From UBA3537 sp045561735 (GTDB lineage: Bacteria > Bacteroidota > Bacteroidia > Flavobacteriales > Flavobacteriaceae): a stretch of DNA of 47,099 bases. The translations under genes and the position numbers were made by a program. Of this stretch, positions 35,030 through 42,574 are shown piece after piece (the first letter of the stretch is position 1; every line of letters starts with the position of its first letter). The notes beneath the pieces were generated by a model. It did not search any database and was not told the DNA's origin. It saw only the letters and a list, made by a program, of their open reading frames with translations. Location: positions 1-47,099 of the forward strand of contig JBJKXC010000012.1 in the NCBI GenBank assembly GCA_045561735.1, written 5' to 3'.

Positions 35030-35194
35030 TCATTTGCTTAATTCTTGTGTGGCTATATAAGCACCGGTCCAAACTTTCTGAAAATTAAAGCCACCTGTCA
35101 TCCTATCAATATTTAGCTTTGGATTTTTTTGCAGCATTCACAGCCGCAAAAAAACATGAGGCACCGCCACCACTATTAACACATCGTATGCTTT
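35030..35194 (-). pseudogene. Relic of a BaiN/HI0933-family NAD(P)/FAD-dependent oxidoreductase
   Basis: About 165 bp remain of a gene normally near 1.2 kb. Read on the minus strand, one frame gives KAYDVLIV, and after a one-base shift GGGASCFFAAVNAAKK: the N-terminal FAD-binding segment of the family (usually DVIIxGGGAAGFFAAINAA). Within about 14 bp follow the last 26 codons of the same family in another frame: IDRMTGGFNFQKVWTGAYIA and then TQELSK, stop at 35030. The middle of the gene, about 350 codons, has been deleted. GGGAxxFFAA plus TGGFNFQxxWT from a single short region makes the assignment firm. It lies directly between the mvaD promoter and the tRNA-Leu terminator. Confidence 0.8.
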
Positions 35195-35208
35195 AATATT
35201 TCAAAAAT

Positions 35209-35242
35209 AAAAAAAGCCACTCGATTTTGAGAAGCTTTTTTT
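35209..35242 (-). terminator. Terminator of the tRNA-Leu transcript
   Basis: A hairpin of AAAAAAAGC and GCTTTTTTT arms encloses an inner CTC/GAG stem with a short A/T loop. On the minus strand it starts one base after the mature tRNA-Leu 3' end and is followed by T-rich sequence. The A- and T-tracts on both sides would let it work in either direction. Confidence 0.75.
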
Positions 35243-35243
35243 G

Positions 35244-35325
35244 TACGGGCGGAGAGACTCGAACTCTCACACCTCACGGCACTAGATCCTAAGTCTAGCG
35301 TGTCTACCAATTCCACCACGCCCGC
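35244..35325 (-). tRNA. tRNA-Leu (anticodon UAG)
   Basis: This 82-nt tRNA is on the minus strand. The acceptor stem GCGGGCG pairs with CGCCCGT (a G-U at position 1:72), followed by discriminator A. CCA is not encoded; the genome reads ACA. The D-loop region is GTGGTGGAATTGGTAGACAC. The anticodon stem-loop has CTAGA and TCTAG arms around CTTAGGA, giving the anticodon TAG. A long class II variable arm and a perfect T-arm (GAGAG, TTCGAGT, CTCTC) follow, as expected for leucine tRNA. It reads CUN codons. A terminator follows at once, so it is a single-tRNA transcript. Confidence 0.95.
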
Positions 35326-35409
35326 TCGTCCTGTTTTATAGGGTCGCAAATATAAACAATAGTTTATAAATTCAAACTGAACGATAGAAAATTATTTGCA
35401 GTCATTTCG

Positions 35410-35417
35410 TAATTTTG
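35410..35417 (+). promoter_or_regulatory. Predicted -7 promoter element for the M20 dipeptidase
   Basis: TAATTTTG fits TAnnTTTG and ends 16 bp before the ATG at 35434. A TTTG at 35395-35398 is too close to be the usual -33 element. Confidence 0.4.
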
Positions 35418-35433
35418 AAAAAAATAAAATCCC

Positions 35434-36837
35434 ATGAAAGGACTTAAAACTTATGTTGAAACACACAAGAATCGGTTTTTAGACGAACTTATTTCGTTGC
35501 TGAGATTACCCTCAGTTAGCGCCGACTCAGCCTATAGAAAAGATACAATTGCCACGGCTAAATTTGTAGCCAACAGCCTAAAAGATGCTGGTTGTGACAT
35601 AGTTGAAATTTGTGAAACCGCAGGGTATCCAATAGTCTATGGTGAAAAGATCATTGATTCCAAATTGCCAACCGTATTGGTTTATGGTCATTACGATGTT
35701 CAGCCCCCAGATCCCATAGAACTCTGGGACTCCCCTCCTTTTGAGCCTGTGATTAAAATGACTGAATTACATCCGGAAGGGGCAATTTTTGCACGTGGTG
35801 CCTGCGATGACAAAGGCCAAATGTACATGCATATAAAGGCATTAGAATTTATGACCTCAACCAATCAGCTACCATGTAATGTGAAATTTATGATTGAGGG
35901 TGAGGAAGAAGTTGGGAGTGATAATTTAAGCCTTTTTGTCAAAGCGAATGCCACAAAATTATCCAATGACGTGATCCTAATTTCAGATACAGGAATGATT
36001 TCAAAAGAAACCCCATCAATTACAACGGGACTTAGAGGTTTGAGCTATTTAGAGGTTGAGGTAACTGGTCCAAATCGGGATTTACACTCCGGAATTTATG
36101 GAGGTGCTGTGGCCAATCCCATCAATATTTTATCAAAAATGATTTCTTCATTACATGATGATAACAACCGGATTACCATTCCTGGGTTTTACGACAAGGT
36201 AAAAGAATTGACAAAAGAAGAACGCAGCGCTATAGCAAAGGCTCCTTTTTCATTAGAAGCTTACAAGGAGTCCCTAGGAATTGAAGCAGTTTTTGGTGAA
36301 AAAGGCTATACCACCATCGAGAGAAACGCCATTAGACCTACTTTAGATGTAAATGGTATTTGGGGAGGCTATACTGGAGAAGGGGCAAAAACTGTGATTG
36401 CCAGTAAGGCCACAGCCAAGATATCCATGCGCTTGGTACCCAACCAAGACCATCATGAAATCACCAAACTTTTTCAAACTCATTTTGAAAATATTACGCC
36501 CAAAGGCGTTTTTGTAAAAGTGACCCCCCACCACGGCGGTCAAAGCTATGTAACCCCCATTGACAATACAGGCTATCGGGCAGCAGCCAGAGCCTACGAA
36601 ACGACTTTTGGAAAAACACCTGTTCCTCAGCGGGGTGGTGGTAGCATTCCAATTGTAGCATTATTTGAAGAAATTTTAAAGAGTAAAACCATTATGATGG
36701 GCTTTGGGTTGGATAGTGATGCCATACACTCCCCCAATGAACATTATGGTGTTTTTAATTATTTGAAAGGGATTGAAACCATTCCTTTGTTTTATAAATA
36801 TTTTGTGAATTTGTCTCAAAAAAATAACCTGTTATAA
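35434..36837 (+). CDS. M20-family metallodipeptidase
   Basis: This 467-residue cytosolic peptidase is of the M20 family (CNDP/carnosinase-like dipeptidase). Metal and catalytic marks appear in order: YGHYDVQPPD (His ligand and assisting Asp, about residue 90), FARGACDDKGQM (bridging Asp), IEGEEEVGS (general-base Glu and Glu ligand), ISDTGM (Asp ligand), DLHSGIYGG (dimerization-domain substrate His) and HSPNEHYGV (last His ligand). All expected ligands are present, so it should be active on dipeptides. It has no signal peptide. Its stop overlaps the convergent MmcQ/YjbR gene by 6 bp. Confidence 0.9.
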   Translation: MKGLKTYVETHKNRFLDELISLLRLPSVSADSAYRKDTIATAKFVANSLKDAGCDIVEICETAGYPIVYGEKIIDSKLPTVLVYGHYDVQPPDPIELWDSPPFEPVIKMTELHPEGAIFARGACDDKGQMYMHIKALEFMTSTNQLPCNVKFMIEGEEEVGSDNLSLFVKANATKLSNDVILISDTGMISKETPSITTGLRGLSYLEVEVTGPNRDLHSGIYGGAVANPINILSKMISSLHDDNNRITIPGFYDKVKELTKEERSAIAKAPFSLEAYKESLGIEAVFGEKGYTTIERNAIRPTLDVNGIWGGYTGEGAKTVIASKATAKISMRLVPNQDHHEITKLFQTHFENITPKGVFVKVTPHHGGQSYVTPIDNTGYRAAARAYETTFGKTPVPQRGGGSIPIVALFEEILKSKTIMMGFGLDSDAIHSPNEHYGVFNYLKGIETIPLFYKYFVNLSQKNNLL

Positions 36838-37212
36838 AGGGTTTTTTAGCTGATCCCGTTTTTTTTTAGACATGTTTTGAAGTACCATATCATAACTGTG
36901 AGAAATCAGTTCAAAAAGAAATTCTGTGGAAACATCATTTGTTTTTAGATAAATGGTATTCCAATGTTTCTTATTGGCATGAAAGCCAGGCTTTATGCAA
37001 TGGTATTGTTGTCTAATTTTTGAGGCATAGATGGGATTGCATTTTAAGGTTATTGAGGGATTACCAGCCTCCCATTTAGATAAAGGGCAAAGGGCAAAAA
37101 TTTTACCCAAGACTTTAAACACTAAAGTATCTTGATCAAAAGGAAATGATTCTGTTGTTTGTGACTTATTTAAGCAAAAGATGCGGATGATATCTAGCGT
37201 TGCTGGTTTCAT
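36832..37212 (-). CDS. MmcQ/YjbR-family protein
   Basis: This 126-residue small alpha/beta protein is of the MmcQ/YjbR (DUF419) type with a CyaY-like or double-wing DNA-binding fold. Recognisable segments are ESFPFDQDTLVFKVLGKIFAL, SITLKCNP, PGFHANKKHWNTIYL (the family's conserved H-x-N-K-x-H-W-N-T block) and the C-terminal helix LFELISHSYDMVLQNMSKKKR. The biological role of the family is not known. It is 3 bp after the cyclase-type gene and is the last of the minus-strand run that begins at the lipoprotein gene 40159. Confidence 0.88.
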   Translation of the reverse strand: MKPATLDIIRIFCLNKSQTTESFPFDQDTLVFKVLGKIFALCPLSKWEAGNPSITLKCNPIYASKIRQQYHCIKPGFHANKKHWNTIYLKTNDVSTEFLFELISHSYDMVLQNMSKKKRDQLKNPL

Positions 37213-37215
37213 AAT

Positions 37216-37965
37216 TCAATCGAAAAGTTTGTACAAAACAGGCTTACTAGGGGAGGCATCATTTTGGAAAGGCGCGACGAGTAAATTTAAAATATACTTC
37301 CCGTCTTTGACCGCATTCGGGACATAGATTAGTTCGGTGATAGTAGCCTCTGTTCGGATGGCACCATGAACGTCCCAAAAAGCATTATGTGATAAAAGTT
37401 CGCCATTATCTTTTTCCTTGTCAACACTTGGTAAATCAATTAATAAATGCTTGACACCTTTATTTCTAAGGTAAATCGCCGCTGATTCAGATAAAAATGG
37501 CGGATTGGTATTGGCGTATTGTCTACTAAGTTTGTCTTTGGTATTGGGCAAAGTACGAATGACCACCGCTTCTCTTTTTTTATTGCCAATCGCATATCGC
37601 AGTTGTTTTTCAGATATGATTAAATCTTCACCTCTTTTCTCAGGAACGACTGTAATTACCTCGCTGACAAATAGAAATTGTTTTAAAGACGAATTGATAC
37701 TATGGGGTTCTTCCGTTATGTGCCCAACACATTCGGTGTGAGTACCGTGCGCATGGGGGTTAAATTCAATGTGATTGAAATTTACGGCAGCCCCGCTTTT
37801 AACACTACCGGTCCAATTTTTAAGTTTTACAGGATAAATTTTTGGAGGAGGTAAGTACCATGCGTTAACATTATCCTTGGACGCCCTTAAAGGAATGGAA
37901 ATATCAATCGGTTTATCCACATATATGGTGTAAGTTCTACTGTTGGCATGAATGACGGCTTTCAT
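37216..37965 (-). CDS. Cyclase/kynurenine-formamidase-family metal hydrolase
   Basis: This 249-residue protein is of the cyclase family (PF04199 type). The metal-binding motif is NPHAHGTHTECVGHI near residue 72; the family form is HxGTHxDxPxH, so His, His and Glu/His ligands are present with Glu in place of the usual Asp. A later LLIDLPSVDKEKDNG block and HNAFWDVHGAIR complete the active-site region. Family members hydrolyse N-formylkynurenine or similar amides. The substrate cannot be predicted because no tryptophan-degradation genes lie nearby. It precedes MmcQ/YjbR by 3 bp and follows hemW by 32 bp. Confidence 0.82.
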   Translation of the reverse strand: MKAVIHANSRTYTIYVDKPIDISIPLRASKDNVNAWYLPPPKIYPVKLKNWTGSVKSGAAVNFNHIEFNPHAHGTHTECVGHITEEPHSINSSLKQFLFVSEVITVVPEKRGEDLIISEKQLRYAIGNKKREAVVIRTLPNTKDKLSRQYANTNPPFLSESAAIYLRNKGVKHLLIDLPSVDKEKDNGELLSHNAFWDVHGAIRTEATITELIYVPNAVKDGKYILNLLVAPFQNDASPSKPVLYKLFD

Positions 37966-37997
37966 ATACTATGGGTTTTTATAAAATTACTAAAAAT

Positions 37998-39122
37998 TTA
38001 AACGATGAATAAATCAGATGCAATACCATCACTTAAAAACTGTCCCTTTGGAGTCATTTTCAAATGGGCATTTTCAATTTTGAGGGTTTCAGATGCCAAG
38101 TAACCGTGTGCATTTTTTAATAGACTTGTTTGAACTTCCAATCCAAATTCTTCCTCAATTCGCTTTAGGGAAATACCCCACATGGTTCGCAGTCCTGTCA
38201 TGATATACTCGTTAAAGCGATTTTCAGAGCTAAGAAGTTCTGAGGTCAATGGCAATTCATTTTTAGCAATTGTATTTATATATTTTTTGTTATTAGATAC
38301 ATTCCAAGAGCGTTTATTACCGTCAAAAGAATGAGCAGAAGGACCAACGCCGATGTAAGGCTTGCCCAGCCAATAGCTTATATTGTGTTTTGAAAAATAG
38401 CCTGGTTTTCCAAAACTACATACCTCGTAATGAGTAAATCCAGCCTGGGTGGTTGATGTTACTAATGTTTGAAAATGTTGGGCAGCAACAGCATCGCTTA
38501 AGGAGGGGTATTGGGCTGTTTTTATGAGATGGGCTAAGGCTGTTTTTGGTTCCACGGTTAAAGCATAGCAAGACAAATGCTTGAGTTTTAAGTCAAAGGC
38601 GATTTGAAGATTTTCCTCCCAACGTTCATTGGACATATCCGGCATACCGTACAATAAATCTATGGTAATATTGTCATAATAAATCTGGGCTATTTTGATA
38701 CATTCTAGGGCTTCTTTGGCCGAATGTACTCTGTTCATCAATTTCAAATCGGCATCAAAAAAAGATTGAATACCAATGCTTAGTCGGTTAATGGGTGTCA
38801 CGGACAATTGCTTTATTTTTTTTAGGCTTAAATCGTCTGGATTGGCTTCAAATGTAATTTCCGCAGAGGGCAGAACTTTATAATTTTCTTTTATTACATG
38901 AAAAATTAGTGCTAATTCATCATCATTTAAAATTGAAGGGGTTCCACCCCCAAAATAAATAGATGTAATAGGTATGGAATGTAATTCCTGTGCTCTCATT
39001 TCGAGCTCTAAACAAATTGATTTTACAAAAGCTTTTCTATTTTTGTCTAATGTAGAAAAATGAAAATTACAATAATGGCAGGCTTTTTTGCAAAATGGAA
39101 TATGTATGTAAAGTCCTGCCAA
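37998..39122 (-). CDS. hemW: Radical SAM heme chaperone HemW
   Basis: This 374-residue radical SAM protein is of the HemN-like/HemW type. The cluster motif is CKKACHYCNF (CxxxCxxC) at about residues 11-20, followed by IYFGGGTPSIL, EITFEANPDDL, INRLSIGIQSF, IDLLYGMP and HNISYWLGKPYIGVGPSAHS. The C-terminal HemN domain (about 290-374) is present. HemW binds heme and helps insert it into target proteins; true coproporphyrinogen oxidases have an extra N-terminal Cys pattern not seen here. The start is TTG at 39122. An in-frame stop lies just upstream, and the conserved GLYIHIPFC begins two residues later, so the TTG is almost certain. It follows ruvC by 9 bp. Confidence 0.92.
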   Translation of the reverse strand: MAGLYIHIPFCKKACHYCNFHFSTLDKNRKAFVKSICLELEMRAQELHSIPITSIYFGGGTPSILNDDELALIFHVIKENYKVLPSAEITFEANPDDLSLKKIKQLSVTPINRLSIGIQSFFDADLKLMNRVHSAKEALECIKIAQIYYDNITIDLLYGMPDMSNERWEENLQIAFDLKLKHLSCYALTVEPKTALAHLIKTAQYPSLSDAVAAQHFQTLVTSTTQAGFTHYEVCSFGKPGYFSKHNISYWLGKPYIGVGPSAHSFDGNKRSWNVSNNKKYINTIAKNELPLTSELLSSENRFNEYIMTGLRTMWGISLKRIEEEFGLEVQTSLLKNAHGYLASETLKIENAHLKMTPKGQFLSDGIASDLFIV

Positions 39123-39131
39123 TGTTTTAAT

Positions 39132-39686
39132 TTATTTTTTTACCCTATTTTCATTTTGCTTCACAAAGGCACTCCAGCCTTTATAACTTTTCCCTGCGGT
39201 GACCTTTCCGCCGTTATAAAAGTGACAGACAGCCGCGGCAAGACCATCCGTAGAGTCCAAATTTTTGGGCAACTCTTTAAGTTGTAAAAGACTCTTTAAC
39301 ATTTTGGCCACTTGTTCTTTACTGGCGTTGCCATTACCTGTTATTGACATCTTAATTTTTTTGGGAGAATATTCTGTAATTGGAATTTCTCTCGATAATC
39401 CTGCTGCCATGGCCACACCTTGAGCTCGTCCTAACTTTAGCATACTTTGTACATTTTTTCCAAAAAAGGGCGCTTCAATGGCAATTTCGTCAGGATTATA
39501 AGAATCTATTAATTCAACAGTACGCTCAAAAATTAACTTCAACTTCAAATAATGATCGTTGTGTTTTTTGAGTTGCAACTCATTCAACTGTAAAAACGAC
39601 ATAGATTTACCTTTGACTTTAATCAATCCAAAGCCCATAATGGTAGTTCCGGGATCGATACCTAAAATGATTTTTTCAGTGGTCAT
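39132..39686 (-). CDS. ruvC: Crossover junction endodeoxyribonuclease RuvC
   Basis: This 184-residue Holliday-junction resolvase is of normal length. The catalytic acidic residues are visible: Asp in IILGIDPGTT (about 11), Glu in EIAIEAPFFGKN (about 72) and the Asp pair in NLDSTDGLAAAVCHF (about 141 and 144). NVQSMLKLGRAQGVAMAA is a conserved substrate-binding helix. It resolves recombination intermediates with RuvAB, which are not in the window. Its ATG overlaps the stop of the upstream lipoprotein gene (TAATG), so translation is coupled. Confidence 0.95.
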   Translation of the reverse strand: MTTEKIILGIDPGTTIMGFGLIKVKGKSMSFLQLNELQLKKHNDHYLKLKLIFERTVELIDSYNPDEIAIEAPFFGKNVQSMLKLGRAQGVAMAAGLSREIPITEYSPKKIKMSITGNGNASKEQVAKMLKSLLQLKELPKNLDSTDGLAAAVCHFYNGGKVTAGKSYKGWSAFVKQNENRVKK

Positions 39687-40159
39687 TAATATGCATTTAA
39701 AATGATAGGTAATTGGAAGACTGCTTGCACATGCTGACTTCTTTTGATCGCAGGATAGAGGACGGGAAGCGTTGAAAAGCTTTTGGTTAAAGTATCCTTG
39801 AAACGTACGGTGGTCTGTGCTGAAAGATGGCTACCTTTTAAGCTTTTGATAGACAGTACTCCACGCTTTGAAACCGATAGATCTAAGATTAAAGTGTCTT
39901 TCAATGACTGTGTAATCATAGATTCATTAGATTTTAAAACTTCAAAAATATGGGAGGTTAAAAGCGTCTCAAAACAAACTTTATTGGCTTGAAAATCTAT
40001 ACCATCTTCGCAAGACTCAAAACTGGGGTACTGGTCTAATTCATTCCAATTAAAGGCTTGCAATTCTTCCTCTAAAAGCATTTCTGAGTCGAGCTTCTTT
40101 TTTTCAAAGTAATGACAAGAACAAAAAAAAATTAAAAATAAAATTGATACGTACCGCAT
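39686..40159 (-). CDS. Flavobacterial lipoprotein of unknown function preceding ruvC
   Basis: This 157-residue predicted lipoprotein has a lipobox around LIFFCSC. Its segments, EEELQAFNWNELDQYPSFESC, CFETLLTSHI and LPVLYPAIKRSQHVQAVFQL, have the look of a TonB-like periplasmic C-terminal domain (beta strand, loop, beta strand). I recognise the layout from other Flavobacteriaceae, where a similar gene also precedes ruvC, but no function is known. Its four Cys after the lipobox are not obviously paired. It is the first gene of the minus-strand run with ruvC, hemW, cyclase and MmcQ. Confidence 0.7.
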   Translation of the reverse strand: MRYVSILFLIFFCSCHYFEKKKLDSEMLLEEELQAFNWNELDQYPSFESCEDGIDFQANKVCFETLLTSHIFEVLKSNESMITQSLKDTLILDLSVSKRGVLSIKSLKGSHLSAQTTVRFKDTLTKSFSTLPVLYPAIKRSQHVQAVFQLPIILNAY

Positions 40160-40239
40160 GGTTCTTTATAAAACCTAAAATTACACTTTTAAATTTAACT
40201 TTAAAAACCTGAAATGATTAAGTTAACTCTTGGTTTAGC

Positions 40240-40635
40240 TTAATTTTTATGCCTTAAGAGCAAGTAAAAAAGAAAACCCCAAGCAGATATCAAAAGTAAG
40301 CCTCCAAGGGGTGTGATTGGCCCCAAAAAAGAAAAATCAATTGAGGTTATGGGGTTGGTGGCCAACAAATAAATAGATACAGAGAACAAAATAATTCCTG
40401 TCAGGGTCAAAACTAAAATGTATTTTTTTTGAGCAAAGCTCAAATATGAATTAAGACCTATAAAAAAGAGAAAAAAAGCGTGGTAAATCTGGTAACGAAC
40501 CCCTGTTTGAAAACTTTCAAGTGCCGAATCAGTTAGTACAGAGTGCAAACCATGGGCGGCAAAAGCGCCTAAAATAATCCCCACTAAACCGAGCAATGTG
40601 GCTGTGACAAAGATTTTCCTTTGGATTTGAATCAT
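40240..40635 (-). CDS. DUF423-family small membrane protein
   Basis: This 131-residue inner-membrane protein has four predicted helices. The N-terminal block is GIILGAFAAHGLHSVL and the central segment is FQTGVRYQIYHAFFLFFIGL; both are signature parts of DUF423 (YgdD-like). The C-terminal block is LGPITPLGGLLLISAWGFLF. The function is unknown. It is divergent from the saccharopine dehydrogenase-like gene (53 bp between starts) and has a predicted -7 element at 40664-40671. Confidence 0.9.
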   Translation of the reverse strand: MIQIQRKIFVTATLLGLVGIILGAFAAHGLHSVLTDSALESFQTGVRYQIYHAFFLFFIGLNSYLSFAQKKYILVLTLTGIILFSVSIYLLATNPITSIDFSFLGPITPLGGLLLISAWGFLFYLLLRHKN

Positions 40636-40663
40636 TTAGAAATTCTATTTACTAACTTAGAGG

Positions 40664-40671
40664 CAAAAGTA
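40664..40671 (-). promoter_or_regulatory. Predicted -7 promoter element for the DUF423 gene
   Basis: TACTTTTG on the minus strand fits TAnnTTTG and ends 28 bp upstream of the ATG at 40635. It lies in the divergent gap to the gene at 40689. Confidence 0.4.
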
Positions 40672-40688
40672 AGAATTGAAACAATAAG

Positions 40689-42053
40689 ATGCGAACTATT
40701 TTGATTATTGGCGCCGGAAAATCCACAGCCTCTTTAGTAAAATACTTGCTTGATAAATCTAACTCTGAAAAACTTCAGATTTGGCTTGCCGATAAAAATA
40801 AATCTGCTGCGCTAAAGCTTGTAGATGGGCATCCCAATGGCAATGCGCTTGAATTTGATGTTTTTAATACTAATCAACGAGCAAATGAAATCCAAAAAGC
40901 AGATATTGTGGTTTCCATGCTTCCTGCACGCTTTCATGTCGAAGTGGCAAAGGATTGTTTGAAATTTAAAAAAAATATGATTACGGCCTCATATGTTAGT
41001 GATGAAATGCAGGCCCTTCACGAAGACGTGGAAGCGGAAGGACTTTTATTTCTAAATGAAATGGGTGTTGATCCTGGCATTGACCACATGAGTGCTATGG
41101 AGGTCATAAACCGTATAAAATCCAAAGGTGGAAAAATGATTCTCTTCGAATCATTTACTGGGGGATTAGTGGCGCCAGAGAGTGATGACAATTTATGGCA
41201 GTATAAGTTTACTTGGAACCCAAGAAATGTAGTTACGGCCGGTCAAGGGGGCGCGGCAAAATTTATTCAAGAAGGGAAGTTTAAATATATACCTTACAAC
41301 CGATTGTTTAGAAGAACTGAGTTTTTAGAAGTACAAGGTTATGGGCGTTTTGAAGCATATGCCAACCGAAATTCGTTAAAATATCAAAACACTTATGGGT
41401 TAGAGAATATTGAAACACTTTACCGCGGCACTATTCGCCGCGTGGGATTTAGCAAAGCCTGGCAGATTTTTGTCAAACTGGGGATGACTGATGATAGTTA
41501 TATAATTGAGGACAGCGAGACCATGAGTTATAGAGATTTTATAAATTCATTTCTTCCTTATAGTCCTTCAGATTCTGTAGAGCTCAAGCTGAGACATCAG
41601 CTAAAAATTGATCAGGACGATATCTTGTGGGACAAGCTGGAAGAACTAGATCTTTTCAATGCACAGAAAAAAGTGGGTCTCAAAAATGCGACCCCTGCAC
41701 AAATTTTACAAAAGATCTTGATGGAAAGTTGGAGTTTAAACCAAGCTGATAAGGATATGATTGTTATGTACCACAAATTTGGATACGAATTGTCAGGGAA
41801 AAAACATCAAATTGATGCCACAATGGTGTGTATTGGAGAAAATCAAACATTCACTGCAATGGCTAAAACGGTTGGACTGCCTGTCGCGATTGCTACATTA
41901 ATGGTTCTTAACAACAAAATAAAATCAAAAGGGGTTAAAATTCCTATTGAAAATTCAATATATAAACCAATTTTAAAAGAATTAGAGGCTTTTGGAATTA
42001 CTTTTAATGAAAAAGACGTGAAATACTTAGGATATAATAGTCTAAATACGTGA
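40689..42053 (+). CDS. Saccharopine dehydrogenase-like oxidoreductase
   Basis: This 454-residue NAD(P)-binding enzyme has a Rossmann motif at the N-terminus, ILIIGAGKSTASLVKYLL, slightly relaxed from GxGxxG. VVSMLPARFHVEVAKDCL, ASYVSDEMQALHEDVEAEG and LFLNEMGVDPGIDHMSAM are typical of the saccharopine dehydrogenase/reductase family. The C-terminal domain (about 130-440) includes GGLVAPESDDNLWQYKFTW and the closing DATMVCIGENQTFTAMAKT. It may act in lysine metabolism, or be one of the family members with other amino-acid substrates. The downstream Lrp/AsnC regulator, 62 bp away on the same strand, supports an amino-acid link. No lysine-pathway partners are visible. Confidence 0.85.
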   Translation: MRTILIIGAGKSTASLVKYLLDKSNSEKLQIWLADKNKSAALKLVDGHPNGNALEFDVFNTNQRANEIQKADIVVSMLPARFHVEVAKDCLKFKKNMITASYVSDEMQALHEDVEAEGLLFLNEMGVDPGIDHMSAMEVINRIKSKGGKMILFESFTGGLVAPESDDNLWQYKFTWNPRNVVTAGQGGAAKFIQEGKFKYIPYNRLFRRTEFLEVQGYGRFEAYANRNSLKYQNTYGLENIETLYRGTIRRVGFSKAWQIFVKLGMTDDSYIIEDSETMSYRDFINSFLPYSPSDSVELKLRHQLKIDQDDILWDKLEELDLFNAQKKVGLKNATPAQILQKILMESWSLNQADKDMIVMYHKFGYELSGKKHQIDATMVCIGENQTFTAMAKTVGLPVAIATLMVLNNKIKSKGVKIPIENSIYKPILKELEAFGITFNEKDVKYLGYNSLNT

Positions 42054-42064
42054 TTTAATTACAA

Positions 42065-42099
42065 TTTGTAATTTTTTTAACTAAAAATTACTAATTTTA
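42065..42099 (+). promoter_or_regulatory. Promoter with internal palindrome upstream of the Lrp/AsnC regulator
   Basis: TTTG at 42065-42068 and TAATTTTA at 42092-42099 are separated by 23 bp, close to a Bacteroidota -33/-7 pair. The spacer holds a perfect 8-bp inverted repeat (TAATTTTT and AAAAATTA at 42069-42076 and 42083-42090). That position suits autoregulation by an Lrp-type protein, but AT-rich palindromes also arise by chance. Confidence 0.4.
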
Positions 42100-42115
42100 C
42101 ACAAAATATATTAAA

Positions 42116-42574
42116 ATGTCAACTATATCTATCGATGGAATCGATAAAACCATACTACGTTCCCTAATGAAGGATGCAAGAATGCCAGTGCTTGAAATTG
42201 CGCGCAACGTCGGAATTTCCGGAGCTGCCATTCACCAAAGACTTCGAAAACTAGAAAACTCTGGGCTGATCGCAGGTTCAAAATTTATCATCAACCCAAA
42301 AGCCTTGGGCTATAAAACTATGGCATTTGTAGGTGTTTATTTAGAAAAAGCAAAAAACAATGCCGATGCGGTACGACAATTAAAGCGTATTCCTGAAGTT
42401 TTGGAATGCCATTACACCACAGGAGACTGGAGCATACTTATCAAAATCTTATGCAAAGACAACGAACACTTAATGAACGTCTTAAACAAAAGTATTCAGA
42501 ATATTTCAGGTGTTTCCAGAACGGAAACTTTCATCTCTTTAAATCAACAAATAGACCGACAGATTAAAATTTAA
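42116..42574 (+). CDS. Lrp/AsnC-family transcriptional regulator
   Basis: This 152-residue regulator has an N-terminal winged helix-turn-helix (about 5-60, DKTILRSLMKDARMPVLEIA, then RNVGISGAAIHQRLRKLE) and a C-terminal RAM ligand-binding domain (about 70-150, AFVGVYLEKAKN, CHYTTGDWSILIKILC, VSRTETFISL). RAM domains usually bind an amino acid and drive oligomer assembly. It follows the saccharopine dehydrogenase-like gene by 62 bp and its own promoter region contains a palindrome, so it may regulate itself and the neighbour. The end overlaps the convergent metallopeptidase gene by 4 bp. Confidence 0.92.
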   Translation: MSTISIDGIDKTILRSLMKDARMPVLEIARNVGISGAAIHQRLRKLENSGLIAGSKFIINPKALGYKTMAFVGVYLEKAKNNADAVRQLKRIPEVLECHYTTGDWSILIKILCKDNEHLMNVLNKSIQNISGVSRTETFISLNQQIDRQIKI

